Assembly: GCF_002374315.1 (NCBI RefSeq)
Contig: NZ_NWUX01000002.1
Coordinates: forward strand, 129,150 to 193,149
Direction of reading: 5' to 3'
DNA from: Vreelandella nigrificans
GTDB lineage: Bacteria > Pseudomonadota > Gammaproteobacteria > Pseudomonadales > Halomonadaceae
Length of the DNA: 64,000 nt
Shown: positions 56,363 to 64,000 of the stretch, piece after piece
How positions within the stretch are numbered: the stretch's first letter is position 1
Layout: each line of letters begins with the position of its first letter
Program-made: the position numbers and the translations under genes
The notes under the pieces: model-generated
The model's database searches: none
Told to the model about the DNA's origin: nothing
The model's input: the letters and a program-made list of their open reading frames with translations, nothing else

Positions 56363-57543
56363 GGAGTTACTTCCAGGGTTTCCAGGCGACCATTGTTGGC
56401 CTGGACATGAATGATCTTGCCTTCGGTCACTGGGCGCACACTGATACCAGATTTGTGCACGCGAGTACGACCTACAATGTCGCCTCCACGGGCATCAATC
56501 AGGTGCAAATAGCCTTCAAAGTCACCAAATACCAAGCGTCCATCAGCAAAGGATGGGGCGGTTAGCCAGCGGTCTTCCAGTTTGTTATTGCGCCAAACTT
56601 CTCGGCCACTGTTGGCATCTAGGGCAACAACGTGGCTGTTGTGGGTAACAACAAATAAAAGCTCACCGACTAAAATAGGAGTATGGCGGCTAGACAGGTT
56701 GCTTTCCCACAATACGCTGCCACGGGTAGCTTCAAGGGCGACAACTCGGCCATTATAGCTGGTGACAAATAAGCGCCCATCGGGGCTTAGTACCGGTTGG
56801 CCCGCTAAGTCGACCAGACGTTCAACCTCGCTGCGCCCACGTGGGTTGGCAATCTGCATATCCCAGAGGGGCTGCCCATTACGGTTATCCAGAGTGGTTA
56901 AACGACCATTAGCCGTACCAACAAAGGTAACGGGGTCGATCACCATGGGGGTGCCAGTGCCACGTAAGGTAAGCGATGGCTGTGTGCTGGTATAAACCCA
57001 GCGCTCTTCACCGCTAGCGCGATCTAACGCCGTCACTTGGCCATCAATACTTTGTACCAGCAGTAACTGCTGGTTAGCTTGAGGGGCTGCCAGTACTTCA
57101 CTGGAAACTCGTGAACGCCAGCTTACGCTACCATCTCGTTGGTTGATGGCGATCACTTCACCATTGCGGGTACCTAGGTAGACGTGGCCTGCCACCGCAT
57201 TCAGTGCGCTTGAGACCGGCGTGTCCAGTCGAGTTTGCCACTTACGCTCGCCATTATCGGCATTTAATGCCATCACTAAGCCTGTGGCATCTGCGGCAAA
57301 TACCGTATCGCCCTCACGGGCAGGGGCAATAGGGTAGCGTGCGCGGCCAAGGCCATCACCGACGTTTCTACGCCAAACGCTATTCAACGATGATGTTTCT
57401 TCAAAGCTGCGTAGCTCTTTAGGCGTATAGGCTGGTTCCCCTTTATTGGCACAGCCAGCGAGTAAAGCCACAGCAATCGCGCCTAAAGTCACGCGCAGCA
57501 AATGCTTGGAAAAAAGTGGTTTTGTAAGGCTGATCGTCATCAT
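56359..57543 (-). CDS. bamB: Outer membrane assembly lipoprotein BamB
   Basis: A 394-residue lipoprotein of the BAM complex with lipobox LLAGC near residues 26-30 and a beta-propeller of PQQ-like repeats (for example [20 protein letters not shown] and [15 protein letters not shown]). It starts at the first ATG 57543, preceded by GGAGG at 7 bases, overlapping the yfgM stop. It lies in the classic yfgM-bamB-der order. Confidence 0.95.
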   Translation of the reverse strand: MMTISLTKPLFSKHLLRVTLGAIAVALLAGCANKGEPAYTPKELRSFEETSSLNSVWRRNVGDGLGRARYPIAPAREGDTVFAADATGLVMALNADNGERKWQTRLDTPVSSALNAVAGHVYLGTRNGEVIAINQRDGSVSWRSRVSSEVLAAPQANQQLLLVQSIDGQVTALDRASGEERWVYTSTQPSLTLRGTGTPMVIDPVTFVGTANGRLTTLDNRNGQPLWDMQIANPRGRSEVERLVDLAGQPVLSPDGRLFVTSYNGRVVALEATRGSVLWESNLSSRHTPILVGELLFVVTHNSHVVALDANSGREVWRNNKLEDRWLTAPSFADGRLVFGDFEGYLHLIDARGGDIVGRTRVHKSGISVRPVTEGKIIHVQANNGRLETLEVTP

Positions 57544-58199
57544 TGTGTCGCCTCCTTGGCGCCAAGATCGTCGAGCTTAAACTGTACGCCATAGAGAGCC
57601 TGGTTCTGAGTTTGTGCCAACTCTAGAGCGGTTTGCCAAGCTTCGCGGGCTTGTTCTGTTTCTCCCAAAGCGGCATAAGCATCACCTTGGATATTCGCTT
57701 TTTGAGCGGCGAGCGACTCTGTAATCGGTTCATCGAGTAGGCTCAATGCTGCTTCAGGGTTGCCTTCGGCGACTTCTATACGTGCTAAACGTAGCCAAGC
57801 TAGGCTCTGTACGTAACGGCGCGAGGAGCTATTGGCAACTTGCTCAAGAGCGGTTCTGGCGTCGTCTAAATTACCCTGCTGAACGGCAAGTCGGGCATCC
57901 AATAACAGCGCCAGCTCGGCATAGAGTGTCTTGCCATGCTCGTCGTTAATTTCGCTAATCAACTCACGGGCGGCGGCCAATTGGTCGTCTTCCAGGACGT
58001 TGCTAGCCGTCATATTAACCAGCTGTTGATAGCGGGCAGAGGCGGCTTCAGCCTGACCTTCCTGATAGTTTTGCCAGGCATTCCAGCCAAGTACCCCCGC
58101 TGCTGCGAGAACAGCACCTGCAATAAGAGAAGTTCCATTCTCTTTCCACCAGCGCTTTACTACCTCAAGCTGCTCTTCTTCGCTTCTCAGCTCCGCCAC
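57540..58199 (-). CDS. yfgM: YfgM-like periplasmic-facing TPR membrane protein
   Basis: A 219-residue protein with one N-terminal transmembrane helix (about residues 18-40) and TPR-like repeats after it, as YfgM/BamB-associated proteins have. I start at GTG 58199 because AGGAGG lies 6 bases upstream; an ATG at 58223 has no ribosome site and abuts a hairpin. It is linked to hisS upstream and bamB downstream. Confidence 0.88.
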   Translation of the reverse strand: MAELRSEEEQLEVVKRWWKENGTSLIAGAVLAAAGVLGWNAWQNYQEGQAEAASARYQQLVNMTASNVLEDDQLAAARELISEINDEHGKTLYAELALLLDARLAVQQGNLDDARTALEQVANSSSRRYVQSLAWLRLARIEVAEGNPEAALSLLDEPITESLAAQKANIQGDAYAALGETEQAREAWQTALELAQTQNQALYGVQFKLDDLGAKEATQ

Positions 58200-58222
58200 G
58201 GGCGGCCTCCTGTTCTGTTGCA

Positions 58223-58240
58223 TAGCCGCTTGTGCGGCTA
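58223..58240 (-). other. Hairpin between hisS and yfgM
   Basis: TAGCCGC pairs with GCGGCTA around a four-base loop, directly upstream of the yfgM ribosome site. It may modulate yfgM translation or cotranscription. Confidence 0.45.
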
Positions 58241-58286
58241 GCGAGTATTCACCTGCTGGATTGGCTTGGCCTATCCAGCAGTAAGG

Positions 58287-59582
58287 TTAATGGGCGACTA
58301 GCTCACGCAACATGGCGGCAAGGTCTGCTTGGGCTACACGCTGTTGCTCGCGCTCTTCACGCAGAAACTTAAGCGTTACGCTGTTTTCAGCCAGCTCGTC
58401 TTCACCTATCAGCACCGCAATAGGGGCAGCGCTTTTGTCAGCTTTTTTCATGCGGCTTTTGAAGCTACCACCACCGCAATGTAGCTGTAGCCTGAGTGCC
58501 GGCAGCTCACTGCGTAGCTGCTCTGCTAGTGTGAGCGCCGTCACTGTGGCGCTATCATCCATAGGTAGCAGGTATACATCGCAGCCGCCTAGTGCAGCCT
58601 CAGGCACTAAATTGAGCGTTTCCAGCAATAGAACAAGGCGCTCAATACCCATGGCAAAGCCCACCGCTGGGGTAGGTTTACCACCTAACTGCTCAACTAG
58701 GCCATCGTAACGCCCACCTGCGCAAACCGTGCCTTGGCTGCCAAGTGCGGTAGTGGTCCACTCGAAAACAGTGCGGCAGTAGTAGTCTAGGCCGCGTACC
58801 AAGCGTGGGTTGATAACATACTCAATACCTGCAGCGTCTAACATCGCCTTTAACTGCTCAAAATGCTCCCGGGACGCATCGTCTAGGTGATCCATTAGCT
58901 GCGGCGCGGCATTGAGCATATCGGCCATTGCCGGGTTCTTGGAGTCCAGAATGCGCAGCGGATTACTGGTTAGGCGGCGCTTGGAGTCTTCGTCTAACAC
59001 ATCGTGATGCTGTTCAAAGTAGGCCACCAACTTATCGCGGTAGGCGGTGCGCGCCTCTAGCGAACCTAGCGAGTTGAGTTCTAGCGTTACGTGGTCCAAC
59101 AGGCCCAGTTCTCGCCATAGGCGGGCCGAGAGCAAGATGACTTCAGCATCGATATCCGGGCCTTCAAAGCCATAGGTTTCGACGCCTACTTGGTGAAACT
59201 GGCGGTAACGGCCCTTTTGCGGGCGCTCATGCCGAAACATCGGGCCCTGGTACCACAACCGCTGCGTTTGATTGTGTAGCAGCCCATGCTCCATGGCTGC
59301 ACGCACGCAGCTAGCAGTGCCTTCCGGACGTAGTGTCAGGCTGTCGCCATTGCGATCGTCGAAGGTATACATCTCTTTTTCAACGATATCCGTCACTTCA
59401 CCAATAGATCGGGCGAACAGCGCGGTTTGCTCGACAATCGGTGTGCGAATTTCTTCAAAGCCATAGCGATGCATTAATTGACGGACGTTGGCTTCAAAAA
59501 ATTGCCAGCGAGGGCTGTCGCTGGGCAATAGGTCGTTCATACCTCGGATCGCTTGAATCTTTTTAGCAGCGGACTTACTCAA
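58287..59582 (-). CDS. hisS: Histidyl-tRNA synthetase
   Basis: A 431-residue class II synthetase. Motif 2 region [20 protein letters not shown], the histidine-specific [15 protein letters not shown] and [13 protein letters not shown], and the C-terminal anticodon domain are complete. The start is TTG 59582, preceded by AAGGAG at six bases; the frame runs farther upstream to 59633 but those 17 codons are unlike the family. It precedes yfgM. Confidence 0.95.
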   Translation of the reverse strand: MSKSAAKKIQAIRGMNDLLPSDSPRWQFFEANVRQLMHRYGFEEIRTPIVEQTALFARSIGEVTDIVEKEMYTFDDRNGDSLTLRPEGTASCVRAAMEHGLLHNQTQRLWYQGPMFRHERPQKGRYRQFHQVGVETYGFEGPDIDAEVILLSARLWRELGLLDHVTLELNSLGSLEARTAYRDKLVAYFEQHHDVLDEDSKRRLTSNPLRILDSKNPAMADMLNAAPQLMDHLDDASREHFEQLKAMLDAAGIEYVINPRLVRGLDYYCRTVFEWTTTALGSQGTVCAGGRYDGLVEQLGGKPTPAVGFAMGIERLVLLLETLNLVPEAALGGCDVYLLPMDDSATVTALTLAEQLRSELPALRLQLHCGGGSFKSRMKKADKSAAPIAVLIGEDELAENSVTLKFLREEREQQRVAQADLAAMLRELVAH

Positions 59583-59667
59583 TGAAAACTCCTTGTATGG
59601 GAGGCAGCGCGGGACCCACAAATGTATCAGCAATACGAGGCATCCCGGCTGGGCATCTGGCTCGGCG

Positions 59668-60783
59668 TTAAACGCTGCGAGCGATCATATCGTTTTCTTG
59701 CTGCTGCTTTTGACGCACTTTGTCACGGATCAGCTTTTCAAGATCATCCACAAGGTTGTCATTGCGCAGCTTGCTGGCAGGCTTGCCGTCGATGTATACC
59801 AGATTGGCAGGTGAGCCGCCGGTTAGGCCAATATCCGTCTCTTTTGCTTCGCCTGGACCATTCACTACACAGCCAATGACCGAGACATCTAAAGGGGTCA
59901 TCACGTCTTCTAAGCGTTCTTCAAGCTGGTTCATGGTGCTGATAACATCGAAGTTTTGGCGTGAACAGCTGGGGCAAGCGATAAAGTTGATGCCTTTGGC
60001 GCGCAGCTTAAGGCTTTTGAGCATATCAAAACCAACTTTAACTTCTTCCACCGGATCGGCTGCCAGGGAAACGCGGATAGTGTCGCCAATCCCGTCCATC
60101 AGTAGCATGCCAAGGCCAATGGATGACTTAACGGTGCCTGCGCGCAGCCCACCTGCTTCGGTAATGCCCAGGTGCAGCGGCTGCTCAATACGAGTAGCGA
60201 GGTCGCGGTAAGCAGCGACGGCCATAAATACATCTGAAGCCTTTACGCTGACTTTAAAGTCGGGAAAGTCCAGCCGTTCCAGGTAGTCAATATGGCGCAT
60301 GGCTGACTCTACCAGAGCGGCGGGAGTTGGCTCGCCATACTTTTTTTGCAGGTCTTTTTCTAAAGAGCCTGCGTTAACACCGATGCGGATCGGAATGCCG
60401 TGATCGCGGGCAGCGCTCACTACCGCACGGACCCGGTCTTCCCGGCCAATATTGCCGGGATTGATCCGTAGGCAGTCAACGCCAAGTTCAGCGACGCGCA
60501 AGGCAATTTTGTAATCGAAATGGATGTCAGCGACTAGGGGAACATCGACTAGCTTTTTAATTTGGCCAAAGGTTTCCGCGGCGTCCATGTCCGGTACAGA
60601 GACACGCACAATATCAGCACCAGCTTTTTCCAACTGCTGAATTTGTGCCACAGTGGCTGCAACATCCAGTGTGTTGGTATTGGTCATGCTCTGAACAGCG
60701 ATAGGCGCATCGCCGCCTACCGCTACGTTGCCAACATGAATTTGGCGTGAAAGGCGGCGTTTAATGGGAGAAGGGGCGTGCAT
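59668..60783 (-). CDS. ispG: 4-hydroxy-3-methylbut-2-enyl diphosphate synthase
   Basis: A 371-residue iron-sulfur enzyme of the MEP isoprenoid pathway. Cluster cysteines lie in [10 protein letters not shown] near 266-275 and [10 protein letters not shown] near 301-310. The ATG 60783 gives a start ([19 protein letters not shown]) that aligns with E. coli IspG; an upstream GTG at 60795 sits on the ribosome site. It overlaps nothing but follows rodZ closely, the usual rodZ-ispG-hisS order. Confidence 0.95.
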   Translation of the reverse strand: MHAPSPIKRRLSRQIHVGNVAVGGDAPIAVQSMTNTNTLDVAATVAQIQQLEKAGADIVRVSVPDMDAAETFGQIKKLVDVPLVADIHFDYKIALRVAELGVDCLRINPGNIGREDRVRAVVSAARDHGIPIRIGVNAGSLEKDLQKKYGEPTPAALVESAMRHIDYLERLDFPDFKVSVKASDVFMAVAAYRDLATRIEQPLHLGITEAGGLRAGTVKSSIGLGMLLMDGIGDTIRVSLAADPVEEVKVGFDMLKSLKLRAKGINFIACPSCSRQNFDVISTMNQLEERLEDVMTPLDVSVIGCVVNGPGEAKETDIGLTGGSPANLVYIDGKPASKLRNDNLVDDLEKLIRDKVRQKQQQENDMIARSV

Positions 60784-60791
60784 AAGGCGTG

Positions 60792-61724
60792 TCACTCTCC
60801 TAGGGTGAAGCGGGCAACATTATTGGCACCAGCACGTTGAGGAAGGTTAACTACCTCGCCTTGGTAGCGCAGCTCTACGCCGGTGGCATTGCCGATCGTT
60901 AAACGAAAAGGTGGCTCACCCTCAACGCTCGCGGTAGTGCCAGGGGCTTGTAGGCCGACAAATACTCGCTGGTTGTTGGCATCAAAAATTTCTGTCCAGG
61001 ACTGTTCGTTAAATGTCAGCTCTAGTGTATTCGGTGACGTAGCAGGCGCTGCCTCAGCCACCTGTTCATCATCGCTGGCATCAGCCGCTGGCGTGCTATC
61101 TGATGCAACCAATACAGCGGATTGAGCAGCTTCTTCCGAGACCTCTGCTGTTGCTGAGCTTGTGGCTGCATCGCTTGTATCTGTGCTGGTTTCAGCAGGC
61201 AACTGAGGAGTAGCAACCACGGCTGACGTGGGCTCCCGGTCACTTGAGGCACTAAGCGCTTCCTCTTCTTCTATCGTAGGTGAGGCGCCCATGCTGGGTG
61301 GTTCACTGCCGCCGCGGCTTTGCCACCACATCACAGTAACGGCAATTAAACCAACGATAACCAGTAGTGTAACGAGCTTAAATAGCAAGGCGCCTACTTT
61401 CGATGGTGGCTTGGCAACTGAAACAGGTGTGACTTTGCGGTCGGTGTCGGCACTACCGTGGCGTACCTGATAGGCATCGAGTACTAGGCGGTCGTCCATA
61501 TCCAAGTACTTAGCATAAGAGCGAAGGTAGCCGCGGCGGTAGGCGGTAACCGGGATTTCATCATAATTGTCTTGTTCCAACCCCGCTATCACTGCTGGGC
61601 GCAGGTTGAGGGCGCGGGCGGCATCAACCAGAGGTACGCCAAGTGCTTCACGTTGGCGAAACAAAAGCTCACCAGGAGTGGCCGTATTTGAGGTGGCGCT
61701 ATCAAGTAATTGTGTTTCGCTCAT
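60792..61724 (-). CDS. rodZ: RodZ-type cytoskeletal membrane protein
   Basis: A 310-residue bitopic protein. The N-terminal HTH_25 domain covers about residues 13-80, a single transmembrane helix about 110-132 ([18 protein letters not shown]), then an Ala/Ser/Thr/Glu-rich linker and the periplasmic DUF4115 domain near 230-310. RodZ links MreB to the wall machinery and shapes the cell. It lies between pilF and ispG, as usual. Confidence 0.9.
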   Translation of the reverse strand: MSETQLLDSATSNTATPGELLFRQREALGVPLVDAARALNLRPAVIAGLEQDNYDEIPVTAYRRGYLRSYAKYLDMDDRLVLDAYQVRHGSADTDRKVTPVSVAKPPSKVGALLFKLVTLLVIVGLIAVTVMWWQSRGGSEPPSMGASPTIEEEEALSASSDREPTSAVVATPQLPAETSTDTSDAATSSATAEVSEEAAQSAVLVASDSTPAADASDDEQVAEAAPATSPNTLELTFNEQSWTEIFDANNQRVFVGLQAPGTTASVEGEPPFRLTIGNATGVELRYQGEVVNLPQRAGANNVARFTLGE

Positions 61725-61764
61725 GGCTGAGCATCCTTCAATAAATAGGTGATCAAGGCATCCA

Positions 61765-62496
61765 TTAATTGGTATTCAGCAACTGCTGGTAATCCGCCGC
61801 TGCGGCGTGGTCGCCGCGTGCGTGGGCGAGATCAATCGCCATTTCCAGTGCTGCTGGGTCTGGCCCGGTCAATTGCAAATAGCTCTGCAGTGGCTCCCAG
61901 GCTAGCCCGTAATTGCCCTGCGAAACTTCTAACTCAGCTAACATTAAATAGCCACGTGCATTACGTGGGTCGATACTTTGCGCGCGTTGAAAGCCTTCGC
62001 GGGCACTATCAAATTTTTCCAGCGCTACGTAACACTGCCCTAAATTGGTAAATAACTGGGCTCGGTTGGCATACTGGGCATCTTGCGATGCGATTTCTAG
62101 CTGTTCGCAGGCTGCTGCAAACTGTGCTTGTTGGTAGAGAAACGCGGCATAATTATTGCGCGCCCGGGTAAAAGAGGGTGCTGCGTTAACGGCTTGCTGA
62201 AAGTAGTGGTGAGCAAGCTTATTCTCTCCTTGCTGCTGGTAGACCAGCGCTAGGGCCTGAAGTGCCTCAGCGTGACGTGGATTAATTTCCAAGGCGCGGT
62301 CGAGGGCGTTTAGTGCGCGGGGCAGATTCTCGCGCTCTAAGTAGGCAACGCCTAATTGAGTATAGGCATCAGCTGCATCCTCATTCGCTTGGGTAGTTAC
62401 TCTGCTTGGTGTTGCACAGCCGGCTAGCAACATGCTGCCCACAAGCACACACAGCATGGGTACCCTGGATGGGAAGCGTCTGCAAATACCGGTCAT
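61765..62496 (-). CDS. pilF: Type IV pilus biogenesis/stability lipoprotein PilF (PilW)
   Basis: A 243-residue lipoprotein with lipobox LLAGC near residues 22-26 and five or six TPR repeats (AYTQLGVAYLERENLPRALN, ARNNYAAFLYQQAQFAAACE). PilF pilots the PilQ secretin to the outer membrane. ATG 62496 follows AGAGGGCATAC; a longer upstream frame is not the start. It lies between rlmN and rodZ. Confidence 0.92.
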   Translation of the reverse strand: MTGICRRFPSRVPMLCVLVGSMLLAGCATPSRVTTQANEDAADAYTQLGVAYLERENLPRALNALDRALEINPRHAEALQALALVYQQQGENKLAHHYFQQAVNAAPSFTRARNNYAAFLYQQAQFAAACEQLEIASQDAQYANRAQLFTNLGQCYVALEKFDSAREGFQRAQSIDPRNARGYLMLAELEVSQGNYGLAWEPLQSYLQLTGPDPAALEMAIDLAHARGDHAAAADYQQLLNTN

Positions 62497-62639
62497 GTAT
62501 GCCCTCTTGATGTAGCCTCTAAACTCTAATACTAATAGACGGTTTGTTCTAAAATTTATGTTTCTGAATTTTGCCCGTTGCCGCCCACAAAACGAGACCA
62601 TCAAAGCGCTGTGTTCAATGGAAGTCAAGGTGGATAAGA

Positions 62640-63824
62640 CTAGTCTGCATCAAGCTGTACGGACTGAATATAGCGCGCGCTCCGTTTGGTGCGATCTTTT
62701 ACACGTCCGACAAGCTGTCCGCAGGCAGCATCGATATCGTCACCGCGGGTTGTACGCACTGTGGCGTTGTAGCCTAAATCGTATAGCCATTGCTGGAAAC
62801 GCATGACTTGGTTGCGTGACGGCTTCTCGTATCCTGAGTTTGGGAACGGATTGAACGGTATTAAATTAATTTTACAAGGTAGCTCTTTGAGCAGTGCTGC
62901 CAGTTGCTCGGCGTGCTCCTGCTGGTCGTTCACATCATGGATCAGCGTGTACTCGATAGTGACCTGACGGTTATCAGGGCATTTTGATAAGTAGCGGTGG
63001 CAGGCATCCAAGAGCGCGCGAATATTGTACTTACGGTTAATGGGCACCAACTCATTACGCAGTTCGTCAGTTGACGCATGTAGCGAAATGGCGAGGCTAA
63101 CGTCCATCTCATCGCCTAGCTTGTCAATCATCGGAACAACGCCGGAGGTAGAGAGCGTGACCCGGCGCTTCGAAAGCCCGTAGCCGTTATCGTCCAGCAT
63201 TAATTTCATTGCAGGAACAACGTTATCGAAGTTGAGTAGAGGTTCCCCCATGCCCATCATGACGACGTTGGTAACCGGCCGGTTGGCGGTGTCTCGGCGT
63301 GGCCCAACGCTGCGTTGAGCGACCCATACCTGGCCGATGATTTCCGCAGCGGTTAAGTTGCGCTGAAATCCCTGCTTTCCGGTAGAGCAGAAGCTACAGT
63401 CCAGCGAGCAGCCGACCTGGGAAGAGACGCATAACGTACGGCGCTTACCGTTTTCAGCTGGAATGAGCACCGTTTCAACATAGCTGCCATCTTCTACCTC
63501 TAGCACCCACTTACGTGTACCGTCGCTTGAGGTTCCCTCGTAGACAACCGCAGGGCCTCGTATCTCCGCCACCTTCGCCAGCTTTTCCCGCAGCGGCTTT
63601 GATAGATTAGTCATCGCTGCAAAGTCATCGCTGCCTTCCTGGTGGATCCACTTCATCACCTGGGTGGCACGAAACTTCTTTTCGCCAATGGAAACAAAAA
63701 AAGCTTCCATCTGCTCGCGGGATAAGCCGAGCAGATTTTGACGCGCTGCCGCTGTCTGTTGGGCAGAGGCACTGTCAATGGATGAATGGGGAGCGGGTGT
63801 ATGTTGGGCTACGGTGGTGGTCAT
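62640..63824 (-). CDS. rlmN: Dual-specificity 23S rRNA/tRNA adenine C2-methyltransferase RlmN
   Basis: A 394-residue radical SAM enzyme methylating A2503 of 23S rRNA and A37 of some tRNAs. The cluster motif CSLDCSFC is near residues 139-146, with [10 protein letters not shown] near 190 and the catalytic cysteine near the C-terminus in AACGQL. No strong ribosome site is seen upstream of the ATG. It has an N-terminal extension of about 30 residues over E. coli RlmN. Confidence 0.95.
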   Translation of the reverse strand: MTTTVAQHTPAPHSSIDSASAQQTAAARQNLLGLSREQMEAFFVSIGEKKFRATQVMKWIHQEGSDDFAAMTNLSKPLREKLAKVAEIRGPAVVYEGTSSDGTRKWVLEVEDGSYVETVLIPAENGKRRTLCVSSQVGCSLDCSFCSTGKQGFQRNLTAAEIIGQVWVAQRSVGPRRDTANRPVTNVVMMGMGEPLLNFDNVVPAMKLMLDDNGYGLSKRRVTLSTSGVVPMIDKLGDEMDVSLAISLHASTDELRNELVPINRKYNIRALLDACHRYLSKCPDNRQVTIEYTLIHDVNDQQEHAEQLAALLKELPCKINLIPFNPFPNSGYEKPSRNQVMRFQQWLYDLGYNATVRTTRGDDIDAACGQLVGRVKDRTKRSARYIQSVQLDAD

Positions 63825-63846
63825 GGCGATCAGCGTTCAGAAAGAG

Positions 63847-63865
63847 GCGGGGGCTTGGCCCCCGC
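63847..63865 (-). terminator. Hairpin downstream of ndk
   Basis: GCGGGGGC and GCCCCCGC form a perfect 8-bp stem with a 3-base loop. On the minus strand it is followed by CTCTTTCT, a weak T-run, so it may terminate ndk or mark the ndk-rlmN junction. Confidence 0.55.
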
Positions 63866-63908
63866 GAAAATGGCCGGCAACGGATGTTGAAACGGCGGCG
63901 CGAGCTGC

Positions 63909-64000
63909 TTAGCGCGGGCAGATTTCGTCGTTACCGAAGAAGTAGCTAATTTCACGCTCAGCGCTTTCCGGAGAGTCAGAGCCATGGACAGCATTAGCGT
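63909..64000 (-). CDS. ndk: Nucleoside diphosphate kinase (partial, C-terminal end)
   Basis: Only the last 30 codons are in the window, ending NDEICPR. The reading HGSDSPESAEREISYFF just before it is the Ndk catalytic-histidine region (NAVHGSDS with the phospho-accepting His). It lies directly before rlmN in the usual ndk-rlmN-pilF order. The rest of the gene lies beyond the right edge. Confidence 0.92.
   Translation of the reverse strand, partial: ANAVHGSDSPESAEREISYFFGNDEICPR

Overview
The window looks like chromosome from a gammaproteobacterium of the Halomonadaceae (Halomonas or a close relative). This rests on the moderately high GC, on gene order (def-fmt-rsmB-trkA-trkH opposite lysM-dprA-tsaC-hemF-aroE, and rlmN-pilF-rodZ-ispG-hisS-yfgM-bamB-der) and on protein character. 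It is an inference, since no marker such as 16S rRNA is present. Nearly all of the sequence is protein coding. I saw no tRNA, rRNA, CRISPR array, insertion sequence or prophage.

Region by region: (1) 1-3340, minus strand: an ABC importer operon of the nickel/opine/peptide family (ATPase, ATPase, lipoprotein binding protein running off the left edge) behind a near-perfect Zur-type palindrome. (2) 3417-5751: a short-form CstA carrier and a periplasmic Cu/Zn superoxide dismutase. (3) 5881-15188: a complete peptide uptake and hydrolysis operon (binding protein, two permeases, two ATPases, two M20 peptidases), divergent from a LysR regulator with a perfect palindrome between them. (4) 15390-19332: truC-tcdA-DUF1653-recQ-like genes, tightly packed. 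(5) 19361-24688: a COG0523 metallochaperone behind a second Zur-type box, an amidase, a decayed LysR pseudogene, a DUF2805 protein, a methyltransferase and a EutR-like AraC regulator. (6) 25022-31600: ethanolamine catabolism (eutB, eutC, ethanolamine permease), then aceK and a sirtuin lacking zinc cysteines. (7) 31606-37377: biotin operon bioBFHCDA, all genes overlapping, with a BirA-like operator. (8) 37571-43775: TapT-like DTW protein, DMT exporter, TraB-family membrane protein, trkH, trkA and dodecin. (9) 43813-51661: translation-initiation/rRNA genes on minus and the lysM-dprA-tsaC-hemF-aroE run on plus. (10) 51763-54457: small membrane protein, M48 protease, DUF815-type ATPase and a lipoprotein. 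(11) 54959-64000: der-bamB-yfgM-hisS-ispG-rodZ-pilF-rlmN and the end of ndk.

The most interesting joint signal is zinc. Two Zur-like boxes 17 kb apart control, on prediction, a nickel/opine-type ABC importer and a COG0523 GTPase, which suggests a zinc (possibly zincophore) acquisition response. A second theme is two-carbon metabolism: ethanolamine lyase makes acetaldehyde that can become acetyl-CoA, and the neighbouring aceK and sirtuin genes encode post-translational controls of enzymes that use acetyl-CoA or the glyoxylate shunt. A third is non-coding architecture: 15-bp tandem repeats upstream of eutB and in the def/lysM divergent region, and a G-poor, AACAACAA-containing leader in front of the ethanolamine permease gene.
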